Origin: Panacagrimonas sp052387695
GTDB lineage: Bacteria; Pseudomonadota; Gammaproteobacteria; Nevskiales; Nevskiaceae
Reading direction: 5' to 3'
NCBI GenBank assembly: GCA_052387695.1
Contig: JBQTIX010000057.1
Location: forward strand, 1 to 6,994
Length of the DNA: 6,994 nt
Positions within the stretch are counted from its first letter, which is position 1, and each line of letters opens with the position of its first letter. The translations under genes were made by a program, and so were the position numbers. The notes under the pieces are model-generated. The model ran no database searches. It had not been told where the DNA came from and saw only the letters and a list, made by a program, of their open reading frames with translations. Of this stretch, positions 1-5,576 are shown piece by piece.

Positions 1-42
1 GCGGGCGGGGGTGTGTGTGGGGCTGCAGTGTTGTTAACCGCC

Positions 43-66
43 GGGCGGGGGCTGCCCGGGCGCGGG
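43..66 (+). other. Possible G-quadruplex motif in a G-rich stretch
   Basis: Four G runs (43-45, 47-51, 58-60, 64-66) are separated by loops of 1, 6 and 3 bases, which fits the canonical G3+N1-7 pattern. More G runs lie at 3-5, 7-11 and 19-22. One loop contains CCC, which could pair with a neighbouring G run instead, so a simple hairpin competes with a quadruplex. In a GC-rich genome such motifs also arise by chance. Confidence 0.3.
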
Positions 67-85
67 TTGTTTTTCTGCGGTTGGT

Positions 86-138
86 GGGGCCATGCCCCGC
101 GACAGACCTGTGCAGAGCTTCCTTAGAGCGTTTTCTGT
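86..138 (+). repeat. Partial copy of the hairpin repeat seen at 6857-6987
   Basis: The segment reads GGGGCCATGCCCC, then GCGACAGACCTGTGCAGAG, then a TTAGAG/TTCTG tail. It matches 6936-6987 in the same orientation (GGGCCATGCCCGCGAC, ACCTGTGTAGAG, CTAAGAATTCTCTG). Only the 3' half of the right-hand unit is recognisable here. The long complementary 5' arm present at 6891-6912 is not found in positions 1-85, so this is a truncated or diverged copy. Its GGGGC-CAT-GCCCC core is itself a short hairpin. Confidence 0.5.
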
Positions 139-172
139 TCATACACAGACAAGAACCCCGTTCAGCCCGAGT

Positions 173-256
173 CCTTCGATACACCGCGCTGCGCGCGGCA
201 CTCAGGACCGACGGGCCCTCTGCTCCGTCGTCGCCGCGATAGCGGCGTATCGAAGG
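173..256. repeat. Inverted pair of CTCGATAC-type repeat modules
   Basis: A perfect 10-bp inverted repeat, CCTTCGATAC (173-182) and GTATCGAAGG (247-256), bounds two small modules facing each other. Each module runs from the TCGATAC box through a GC-rich stem (CCGCG-CTGCG-CGCGG on the left, CGCCGC-TAT-CGCGGCG on the right when read in reverse) to a GACGG-like end. The same box-stem-box order occurs inside the MITE copies and in the 99-bp repeat. The class resembles dispersed extragenic repeats common in high-GC proteobacteria. No protein is encoded here. Confidence 0.55.
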
Positions 257-257
257 G

Positions 258-356
258 GCAGAGCGTATCGAGGGCCGTGCGTGGCTCGATACGCCAGGGC
301 GACGCCCGACTACTCGCCATGAACGGTTGATGTCTGTGCATGACACGTATCTGCTC
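258..356 (+). repeat. 99-bp long direct repeat, left copy
   Basis: This segment aligns without gaps to 6761-6859, with 94 of 99 bases identical by my count. It contains an inverted repeat, GCGTATCGAG and CTCGATACGC, with a 12-base loop. A small GGGC/GCCC stem, a CTACTCG box and GAACGG follow, and the tail reads TTGATGTCTG. The two copies bracket all six genes of the window in the same orientation. Confidence 0.8.
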
Positions 357-376
357 CAGTCTGCTTCCGCCTCCCT

Positions 377-403
377 CCGGGCGGCGGTTCGTGGTCCGCC
401 CGG
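377..403 (-). terminator. GC-rich hairpin just downstream of the minus-strand gene
   Basis: CCGGGCGG (377-384) and CCGCCCGG (396-403) form a perfect 8-bp stem with an 11-base loop. It starts about 12 bases past the stop codon of the minus-strand gene ending at 416. No T tract follows in the minus-strand direction, so it is not a standard intrinsic terminator. It could protect the transcript 3' end or assist termination, or it may just be another repeat hairpin. Confidence 0.3.
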
Positions 404-415
404 CCTCCCGTTTCC

Positions 416-1525
416 TCACTCCTTGATCTCGTTTTCCGGCCGCAGCCAGTAGTGCAGATCCGGCGGAGCGTTGAACGCCTGGCGGGTCTCGTCGCGGTCC
501 AGATTGAGCACGTTGACCTTCTGCTGATCTTTCAGAAACCGGATGTCGTAAATCTCCGTGCAGCCGGCGGTGATGGAGAAGCGCCCGACCTCACGGCCGC
601 TGCGGGTGTCGATCACGCTGATGCCGCATTGTAGGTCCGGGTAGCGCTCCTGCACCGGCATGCCGCCGAAGATGTTGCTCTCGCGGATTCTGCACATGCC
701 GACCAGGGCGTAAGCACCGACGAAGGCCAGGCCGCGCACGTATCCGGGCAGCTCGCAGACGATGTCGGTCGCGCCGGTGTCCGGATCGACCCGCAACAGG
801 CGGCCCTGGCCGGAGTTGAGCACCCATAACTTGCCGTCGTACCAGCGCGGGGAATGCGGCATCGCGAGTCCGCGGACGATCACCTCGTTGCGCGCCACGT
901 CGATGACCACGCCGCCGGTGACCTTGCGGTCGCGCCAGCCGCCGGCGGTATCGGTCTCGCCCAGGCAGGTGACGTAGGCGAGCTTATCGTCGCGCATCGC
1001 CAGGCCGTTGAGGTGGCAACGATCCTCGGGCACTTCGTCGGTGACGAACTTCGGTCGCCAGCGCGGGATGAAGCTCCAGCGGTCCGACAGGCCGCAGATG
1101 CAGGAGAAGCGCGTGTTGAGAATCCATACATCGTTCCCGGACAGCGCGACGTCGTGGGTGTTGAGATCGGCCGTGTGATACGACAGACGCGGCAGGTACA
1201 GCGCATCGTAGCGACCTGGCTTGTCGTGCTGGAAGTGGTGGCCGAGGATCGGGTCGTTGGCGAACAGGGTGATGTGATTGCGCGTGGACAGCACCATGCG
1301 ATCACCCAGCACGTCGAACCCCATCGGCTTGTCGAAGTGCCGCGGCAGCAGGCTGGGCTGGGTGCCGTTCCAGCCGATCAGCAGCAATTTGCCGGCCTGG
1401 TAGGTGGTGACAGCGACGGTGCCCCCACAGGCGGACAGCCATTCGACGAAGCCGCGATCGGGCGCGCAGGCGAGACGCTCGCCTTCCTGCAGCGCAGCGG
1501 TCTTCTTGTTCGCGGTTTCGTTCAT
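416..1525 (-). CDS. TIGR03032/DUF4915 family protein, beta-propeller-like
   Basis: The 369-residue product matches my recollection of the TIGR03032 (DUF4915) family, whose biochemical role is not established. Family-like motifs appear in order: TYQAGKL near 41-47, DKPMGF near 65-70, HLNGLA near 171-176, SPRWYDGKLWVLNSGQG near 225-241, PGYVRGLAF near 260-268, CGISVIDTRSG near 300-310 and EIYDIRFL near 324-331. The recurring short beta strands with W, G and D turns suggest a propeller fold. There is no signal peptide or membrane segment, so it is probably cytoplasmic. Length fits a complete single-domain member. ATG at 1525 is the only usable start, since an in-frame TAA lies upstream with no ATG, GTG or TTG between. 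The start lacks a clear Shine-Dalgarno sequence. It stands alone on this strand, divergent from the adaptor gene. Family assignment is fairly secure; function is unknown. Confidence 0.88.
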   Translation of the reverse strand: MNETANKKTAALQEGERLACAPDRGFVEWLSACGGTVAVTTYQAGKLLLIGWNGTQPSLLPRHFDKPMGFDVLGDRMVLSTRNHITLFANDPILGHHFQHDKPGRYDALYLPRLSYHTADLNTHDVALSGNDVWILNTRFSCICGLSDRWSFIPRWRPKFVTDEVPEDRCHLNGLAMRDDKLAYVTCLGETDTAGGWRDRKVTGGVVIDVARNEVIVRGLAMPHSPRWYDGKLWVLNSGQGRLLRVDPDTGATDIVCELPGYVRGLAFVGAYALVGMCRIRESNIFGGMPVQERYPDLQCGISVIDTRSGREVGRFSITAGCTEIYDIRFLKDQQKVNVLNLDRDETRQAFNAPPDLHYWLRPENEIKE

Positions 1526-1586
1526 GGGGTGCGGGCTCTTGTCGAAGCAGACGTCCTGAAGGGATGAATCAATTTACTCCCCCTCC
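1522..1586 (-). promoter_or_regulatory. Possible leader ORF coupled to the minus-strand gene
   Basis: On the minus strand a purine-rich GGAGGGGGAG (1586-1577) resembles a strong ribosome-binding site and precedes a TTG codon at 1572-1570. The frame stays open for 16 codons and stops at TGA (1524-1522), which overlaps the ATG of the downstream gene as ATGA. That gene has no good ribosome-binding site of its own, so translational coupling would make sense. The TTG start and small size keep this speculative. Confidence 0.2.
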
Positions 1587-1615
1587 GCGGGGCAAGGTGA
1601 ACAGAGTCACGCCGC

Positions 1616-1805
1616 GGTAGTGCATCAGTTTGAATTCCAGAACCCCGTTCGGCCCGAGTAGCGCCGGCCCGCTCGGCCCGAGTAGCCGCGCAGCGGCGTA
1701 CCGAGGGAAGCGTCGCGTATCAAGGGCATGCCCGGCACCTCGATACGCGGCATTGCTGCGCAATGGCGCTACTCGGTGCGAACGGATTTCAAACTGATGC
1801 ACTAC
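1616..1805 (+). mobile_element. MITE-like element, copy 1
   Basis: The element has perfect 18-bp terminal inverted repeats: GTAGTGCATCAGTTTGAA at 1617-1634 and its complement at 1788-1805. With one mismatch they extend to about 22 bp. One further G at 1616 matches the outer base of copy 2. The interior encodes no transposase. It consists of two repeat modules in inverted orientation, each with a CTACTCG box, a GC-rich stem and a TCGATACG or CGGTACG box. It is about 96% identical to the inverted copy at 4588-4779 (about seven substitutions and one indel). I found no target-site duplication here. It lies between two divergent genes, 91 bp upstream of the minus-strand start and 104 bp upstream of the adaptor start. 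A non-autonomous element mobilised by an unlinked transposase is the best reading. Confidence 0.75.
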
Positions 1806-1909
1806 GCAAGCCGCACTTGGCGCAGGTGCCGCGCTCGGGCACAGTCCGGCCTCGATGAACCGCAGCCTGCGCTGACGGTCTAGGTATTTCCCCGAAGGCA
1901 CGGAATTTA

Positions 1910-3019
1910 GTGACCGCTCTCCTGACTCGTTGCTGCGGTGTGTTGCTCGCCGTCCCGTTCGCGCTGACGCTCGCCGCATGCTCCGAGTCAGGCTCGGCGG
2001 GAGCCGTGGCCGGGGCTCCCCCCGGTACCGGTCGCCCCGGACCATCGCAGCAGGTCACCCCCGTCGTGGTGACCGCGGTCAAGTCGGGACCCATCGACCG
2101 CGCCTGGACCACGGTGGGGTCCCTGATGGCCAACGAGAGCCTCGCGATCCGGCCGGAGGTGACGGGACGGGTCGTCAGGATCGGGTTCGCGGAAGGCGGC
2201 CCGATTGCGCGCGACGCCCTATTGTTCGAGCTGGATGCGTCGGTGGATCGCGCGCAGGTCAATCAGGCCGCGGCCAACCTCGCGCTGGCAAGCCGCAACG
2301 CGCAGCGGGTGGCGGAGTTGTTCGCCGACCAACTGATCTCGCCGGCCGAGCGCGACGCCGCGACGGCCTCGCTCGACGCCGCGACCGCCACACTGGAACT
2401 GGCGCGCGCGCGCCTGGCCAAGACCGTGATCCAGGCGCCGTTCGCCGGCCGCGCCGGGCTGCGCAAAGTGGCGGTCGGCGACTACGTCAATCCCGGCCAG
2501 GATCTGGTGATGCTGGAAGACATCGCGCGGATGAAGCTGGAATTCCGCCTGCCGGAACTGGCGCTCTCCGATGTACGCACCGGGCAGGCCGTGGAATTCG
2601 AGCTGGATGCGTTTCCCGGAGACCGGTTCGTGGCCACGGTCTACGCGCTCGACTCCGGCGTGAGTCCGGATACGCGTTCGTTCGCGCTGCGTGCGGTGCT
2701 CGACAACCCGGATCAGCGACTGCGCCCCGGCCAGTTTGCGCGAGTCCGGCTGATCGTCGAGACCACCGCTGCCGCCCTGCTGATTCCCGAGCAGGCGATC
2801 GTGCCACGCGGCGAGCAGGCCTTCGTCTTCGTCATCGAGAACGGCAAGGCGGTGGAACGCGCGATCCGCCTCGGCCAACGGCGACCGGGCGAGGTACAGG
2901 TGCTCGAAGGCTTGACCCCGGGCGACAGCGTGGTGGTCAGCGGGCTGCAGAAGATCACCCATGGAAGCGCGGTCGAGATTGTTTCAGCGGGCGCGCCCTC
3001 CGCGAACGCGTCACCGTGA
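1910..3019 (+). CDS. RND efflux periplasmic adaptor (membrane fusion) lipoprotein
   Basis: The 369-residue product is a periplasmic adaptor of the HlyD/AcrA/MdtA type, which links an inner-membrane RND pump to an outer-membrane channel. Residues 1-24 form a lipoprotein signal with lipobox L21-A-A-C24, so the mature protein should be anchored at Cys24. A Gly/Pro/Ser-rich linker (25-48) follows. Next come the first half of a biotinyl-lipoyl domain (about 76-110), an Ala-rich helical hairpin (about 111-171), the second lipoyl half with QAPFAGRAGLRKVAVGDYV (about 175-193), a beta-barrel domain with DTRSFALRAVLDN (about 254-266) and a membrane-proximal domain (about 286-358). The GTG at 1910 is the only reasonable start after an upstream in-frame TGA at 1856. 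A GAAGG 11 bases before it is a weak ribosome site. The next gene begins 50 bp downstream. No RND permease or TolC-like gene is present, so its substrate cannot be inferred. Family call is strong. Confidence 0.92.
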   Translation: MTALLTRCCGVLLAVPFALTLAACSESGSAGAVAGAPPGTGRPGPSQQVTPVVVTAVKSGPIDRAWTTVGSLMANESLAIRPEVTGRVVRIGFAEGGPIARDALLFELDASVDRAQVNQAAANLALASRNAQRVAELFADQLISPAERDAATASLDAATATLELARARLAKTVIQAPFAGRAGLRKVAVGDYVNPGQDLVMLEDIARMKLEFRLPELALSDVRTGQAVEFELDAFPGDRFVATVYALDSGVSPDTRSFALRAVLDNPDQRLRPGQFARVRLIVETTAAALLIPEQAIVPRGEQAFVFVIENGKAVERAIRLGQRRPGEVQVLEGLTPGDSVVVSGLQKITHGSAVEIVSAGAPSANASP

Positions 3020-3056
3020 TTCCGCCCGCATCATCGGGGCACACGTACGGCTTTGC

Positions 3057-3064
3057 GGGAGGAG
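3057..3064 (+). promoter_or_regulatory. Strong ribosome-binding site fixing the DUF1329 start
   Basis: GGGAGGAG ends five bases before the ATG at 3070. The reading frame is open far upstream, through most of the adaptor gene. This site and the signal peptide right after the ATG show that translation starts at 3070. Confidence 0.85.
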
Positions 3065-3069
3065 ACGCG

Positions 3070-4413
3070 ATGAAGTGGAAAAAAGCCGCTCTGATCGGGC
3101 TGGCTGCCCTTGGCTACTGCGTGGGTGCGGCGGCCAAGGTGACTTCGGAGGCCGCGGCGCAACTGGGGCAGCGCCTGACCCCGATGGGCAGCGAGGCAGG
3201 GCCGAATGCAGATGGTTCGATCACGGCCTGGAAGCCCTTGCCGGTGATGCCGTTTGCGCGCGGGGACAACCCCTACGCCGCGGACAAGCCGCTGGTGCAG
3301 ATCACCTCGAAGAACCTCCCGCAGTACGAGAGTCTGCTGACCGAAGGCCACAAGGCGCTGTTCGCCACCTTCCCCGACAGCTTTTCCATCGACCTCTATC
3401 CGAGCCGCCGTGGAGCCTCCTATCCGCAGTGGTTTCTCGACGCGACCCGCGTCAACGCGACCTCGGTCGAACTGACCCACTCCGGCCACGGCTTCTGCTG
3501 CACCGCGCAGGGCTTTCCGTTTCCGATTCCGGCCAACGGTACGGAGGTGATGTGGAATCACATCCTGCGCTACAACACCCGCGGGTATCGCGGCTACGTC
3601 GCCTCGGCCGCGACCAATGCGGCTGGCGATCATGTGATCGAGCGCGCCTATGCGGAAATCTCCTACGTCTACAACAACCCGAAGACCACCAAAGAGACGC
3701 TGAACAACCAGAACCTGTACGTGATGACGCGAACCGTGTCGCCGGCCAGCAAGGCGGGCAGCGCCTACCTGCTGCACGTGCCGCTGGACCGCATCGCGCA
3801 GACCACGGCGGTGTGGGCCTTCAACGCCGCGCAGAACCGCTCCCTGCGCATCGGCGAGATCGGCTATGACAACCCGGTGTTCGACGGCCTGATGACGCAG
3901 GACCAGATCGACATGTTCAACGGCCCGCTCGACCGCTACACCATCAAGCTGGTCGGCAAGCGCGAGATGATCATTCCCTACAACGCCTACGCGCTCTACA
4001 GCGACAAGGTGAAGTACAAGGACATCGTCACCAAGGGCCACATCAACCCGGCGCTGACACGCTACGAGAAGCACCGCGTGTGGGTGATCGAGGCCGAGAC
4101 CCGCCCGGGCATCTCGCATCGCTACAAGAAGCGCGTGTTCTATCTCGATGAGGATTCCTGGATTGTGCTGGCGCAGGACATCTACGACGAGCGCAACCAG
4201 TTCTGGCGCTTTTCCGAATCCCACTCGGTGAGCTTTCCGCAGGTACCGGTGATGGTCAACGGCGTGCAGGTGCACTACGACTTGCAGTCCCGGCGCTACG
4301 TCGTGATCAACCTGATGAACGAGGAAAAGAAGCTGATCGAGTACGACTGGGAGCAGGACGCCAATTACTTCACGCCGGCCAACCTCAAGCGCTTCGCAGC
4401 CAGCCGTCGTTAG
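3070..4413 (+). CDS. DUF1329 family exported protein
   Basis: The 447-residue product is a full-length DUF1329 (PF07044) protein, often labelled outer-membrane lipoprotein-sorting-like because its fold is thought to resemble LolA/LolB. An N-terminal signal peptide has a KWKK n-region, a hydrophobic core at 6-19 and a likely cut after AAA22; no lipobox is evident. Family motifs are LTPMGSEAGPNADGSI (36-51), GFPFPIP (148-154), NHILRYNTRGYRG (163-175), IGYDNPVFDGLMTQDQIDMF (264-283), PYNAY (303-307) and RYEKHRVWVIEAE (331-343). Adjacent cysteines at 143-144 might form a disulfide in the periplasm. It follows the adaptor gene by 50 bp, so the two are probably cotranscribed. DUF1329 genes are commonly linked to DUF1302 and MMPL/RND transporter genes, so a role in moving a hydrophobic substrate through the envelope is plausible. 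Neither of those partners is here. The exact function is unknown. Confidence 0.93.
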   Translation: MKWKKAALIGLAALGYCVGAAAKVTSEAAAQLGQRLTPMGSEAGPNADGSITAWKPLPVMPFARGDNPYAADKPLVQITSKNLPQYESLLTEGHKALFATFPDSFSIDLYPSRRGASYPQWFLDATRVNATSVELTHSGHGFCCTAQGFPFPIPANGTEVMWNHILRYNTRGYRGYVASAATNAAGDHVIERAYAEISYVYNNPKTTKETLNNQNLYVMTRTVSPASKAGSAYLLHVPLDRIAQTTAVWAFNAAQNRSLRIGEIGYDNPVFDGLMTQDQIDMFNGPLDRYTIKLVGKREMIIPYNAYALYSDKVKYKDIVTKGHINPALTRYEKHRVWVIEAETRPGISHRYKKRVFYLDEDSWIVLAQDIYDERNQFWRFSESHSVSFPQVPVMVNGVQVHYDLQSRRYVVINLMNEEKKLIEYDWEQDANYFTPANLKRFAASRR

Positions 4414-4443
4414 GGAAGGCGTGCGGGTTCGATGCGAGGGCTC

Positions 4444-4558
4444 GTAGGTCGGTTCAAGCCGAAGGCGGAACCGACACTGCGAGCCCTTCAACGAAGGGCG
4501 CATGTCGGGTCCGCCCGCAAAAAGCGTGCGGGCTTGACCCGACCTACACCCGACCTAC
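4444..4558 (-). repeat. REP doublet (BIME-like), copy 1
   Basis: Read on the minus strand, the unit opens with a duplicated head, GTAGGTCGGGT then GTAGGTCGGG. The first hairpin has outer arms GTCGGGTC/GACCCGAC (4504-4511 with 4536-4543) and inner arms GCCCGCA/TGCGGGC (4513-4519 with 4527-4533). A spacer with its own GCCCTTC-GTT-GAAGGGC hairpin follows. A second, opposite palindrome (outer arms 4448-4455 with 4468-4475) ends in CTAC. The layout matches 6639-6746, which lies in the opposite orientation. GTAG-headed palindromes recall REP elements moved by RAYT (TnpA-REP) enzymes. It begins 30 bp after the DUF1329 stop and may act in transcript 3'-end protection or termination. Confidence 0.75.
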
Positions 4559-4579
4559 CCGATGAATTGCGACCGGTGC

Positions 4580-4587
4580 AAAGAATC
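4580..4587 (+). repeat. Target-site duplication, left side of MITE copy 2
   Basis: AAAGAATC directly precedes the element and recurs at 4780-4787 directly after it. A C precedes both copies (4579 and 4779), so the duplication is 8 bp, or 9 bp if that C is counted as target rather than as the last base of the inverted repeat. Confidence 0.75.
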
Positions 4588-4779
4588 GGTAGTGCATCAG
4601 TATGCAATCCGTTCGCACCGAGTAGCGCCATTGCGCAGCAATGCTGCGTATCGAGGTGCCGGGCGTGCCCTTGATACGCGACGCTTCCCTCGGTACGCCC
4701 GCTGCGCGGCTACTCGGGACGAACGGGCCGGCGCTACTCGGGCCGAACAGGGTTCTGGAATTCAAACTGATGCACTACC
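4588..4779 (-). mobile_element. MITE-like element, copy 2 (inverted), with target-site duplication
   Basis: The ends read GGTAGTGCATCAG at 4588-4600 and CTGATGCACTACC at 4767-4779. Copy 1 shows a perfect 18-bp repeat, but here the left end has diverged after CAG (TATGCAAT in place of TTTGAAAT). The body is the reverse complement of 1616-1805 with about seven substitutions and one inserted base. Matching 8-bp AAAGAATC flanks show that this 192-bp unit inserted as a discrete element. There is no transposase gene. Target duplications of 8-9 bp occur in several IS families, so the parent family cannot be named from this alone. The insertion lies about 110 bp upstream of the glycine-zipper gene and may have affected its control region. 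Confidence 0.85.
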
Positions 4780-4787
4780 AAAGAATC
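4780..4787 (+). repeat. Target-site duplication, right side of MITE copy 2
   Basis: AAAGAATC here is identical to the left flank at 4580-4587. A matched pair at both ends is the mark of a single transposition event. Confidence 0.75.
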
Positions 4788-4807
4788 CTTGGGACGCAAA
4801 GTCTTCA

Positions 4808-4835
4808 GTGACAATTCATGTCGTGAATCTAGTCT
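4808..4835 (+). promoter_or_regulatory. Weak candidate promoter for the glycine-zipper gene
   Basis: GTGACA (4808-4813) matches the -35 consensus at five of six positions. After a 16-base spacer, TAGTCT (4830-4835) fits a TAnnnT -10 box. Transcription would start near 4842 and give a leader of roughly 47 bases. The site lies between the MITE and the gene. The -10 match is poor, so this is only a suggestion. Confidence 0.25.
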
Positions 4836-4888
4836 TGATCGCAGCACCCGTCCCCCACCTCGCGGGTCATGACCCCGGAGATCTGAAG

Positions 4889-5530
4889 ATGAACACGCTG
4901 GCCCTTCCCACCTTTGTCGTTGCGAGCCTCGTTGCCGTGCCGGCCTTTGCAGGCAAGGACAGCTACTACGGCGGCAGTCGCGACGATCGTTATGAACCCC
5001 CCCGTTACGAAGCGCCGCACAACCGCTACAGCGCCGCGACCGAATACGCCGACGTGATTTCAGCGCAGCCGATCTATCGCGACGTGCGCATCGAAGAACC
5101 GCGTCGCGAATGCTGGGACGAGCGTGTGGTGGTTCGCGACAACCCGCGCGAGCGCGAGGATTACTGGTTCAACAACGGTGCGGCGGGTTCGGTGGTCGGC
5201 GCGATCGCCGGTGGCGTCGCCGGTCACCAGTTCGGCAAGGGTCGCGGCAAGCATGCGGCCACTGCGCTGGGCGCGATCATCGGCGCCGGCATCGGTCAGC
5301 GCGTCGCTCTTGAGAACTACCCGCGTGGCGGTCGCGACGACGGTCGCGGCTATGAACAGGTCGGCTACGAGGAGCGCTGCCGCACGGTCAGCAACTATCG
5401 TGTCGAACAGCGCATCGAGGGCTACGACGTGAGCTATCGCTACGGCGGTCGTACCTATCGGACCAACATGCCTTACGACCCGGGCCGTCGCATCCCGGTG
5501 GACGTCAACGTCCAACCGGTCCGGTACTGA
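4889..5530 (+). CDS. Exported glycine-zipper 2TM-domain protein
   Basis: The 213-residue product belongs to the glycine-zipper 2TM group (Rickettsia 17-kDa antigen/SlyB-like), which are envelope proteins of poorly defined role. Residues 1-21 form a signal peptide with a likely cut after AFA21. Its n-region (MNTLALPT) has no positive charge, which is unusual. A Tyr/Arg/Asp-rich segment (24-73) leads to RRECWDE around Cys75. The glycine zipper spans about 97-139 (GSVVGAIAGGVAGHQFGKG, then ATALGAIIGAGIG). A second cysteine, Cys164 in ERCRTV, opens a C-terminal beta-rich domain (about 165-213) with GYDVSYRYGGRTY. The cysteine pair could form a disulfide. ATG 4889 is chosen because GGAG lies eight bases upstream and the signal peptide follows; the frame is open further upstream but only through the MITE. 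The PepSY gene follows after 46 bp. Confidence 0.88.
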   Translation: MNTLALPTFVVASLVAVPAFAGKDSYYGGSRDDRYEPPRYEAPHNRYSAATEYADVISAQPIYRDVRIEEPRRECWDERVVVRDNPREREDYWFNNGAAGSVVGAIAGGVAGHQFGKGRGKHAATALGAIIGAGIGQRVALENYPRGGRDDGRGYEQVGYEERCRTVSNYRVEQRIEGYDVSYRYGGRTYRTNMPYDPGRRIPVDVNVQPVRY

Positions 5531-5564
5531 GCCTCAAGGCTACGAGCCGTCTGGAATCCGCCGT

Positions 5565-5570
5565 TAGAAT
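5565..5570 (+). promoter_or_regulatory. Likely -10 box of a leaderless transcript
   Basis: TAGAAT matches the TATAAT consensus at five of six positions and sits only six bases before the ATG at 5577. There is no ribosome-binding site; the intervening bases are TCCCCC. This spacing puts the transcription start at or next to the A of the start codon. No convincing -35 is seen around 5541-5547. Leaderless genes with TAnnnT boxes are well known in Xanthomonas relatives. Confidence 0.5.
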
Positions 5571-5576
5571 TCCCCC

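Noticed and set aside
258..356. CRISPR-like repeat array among the short palindromes
   Set aside because: The repeats are dispersed, vary in length and have no regular spacers; no cas genes are present.
15..419. Short frames in the first 420 bases on both strands
   Set aside because: They cover the repeat modules and hairpins, give Arg/Ala/Pro-rich products and lack ribosome sites.
854..1567. Open 237-codon plus-strand frame opposite the TIGR03032-type gene
   Set aside because: It is antisense to a gene with clear family motifs, and the low-complexity Val/Gly/Arg product is a high-GC shadow.
1569..2262. Two minus-strand frames of about 157 codons across the MITE and adaptor start
   Set aside because: They translate repeat DNA and the antisense of the adaptor gene. 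No domain or start signal supports them.
1930..3069. Long upstream extension of the DUF1329 frame through the adaptor gene
   Set aside because: The extension translates to Arg/Gly-rich sequence typical of a shadow frame. A strong ribosome site and a signal peptide mark the true start at 3070.
3031..4503. Open 490-codon frame on the minus strand opposite the DUF1329 gene
   Set aside because: It mirrors the codon pattern of a well-supported gene in high-GC DNA. Its product is Val/Arg/His-rich with no recognisable domain.
1616..4779. Reading the two MITEs plus the enclosed genes as one composite transposon
   Set aside because: Copy 2 has its own matched target duplication, so it inserted alone. 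The outer flanks of the 3.2-kb segment do not match each other.
4562..4888. Upstream in-frame extension of the glycine-zipper gene
   Set aside because: The extension runs through the MITE. ATG 4889 has GGAG at a good distance and is followed at once by a signal peptide.
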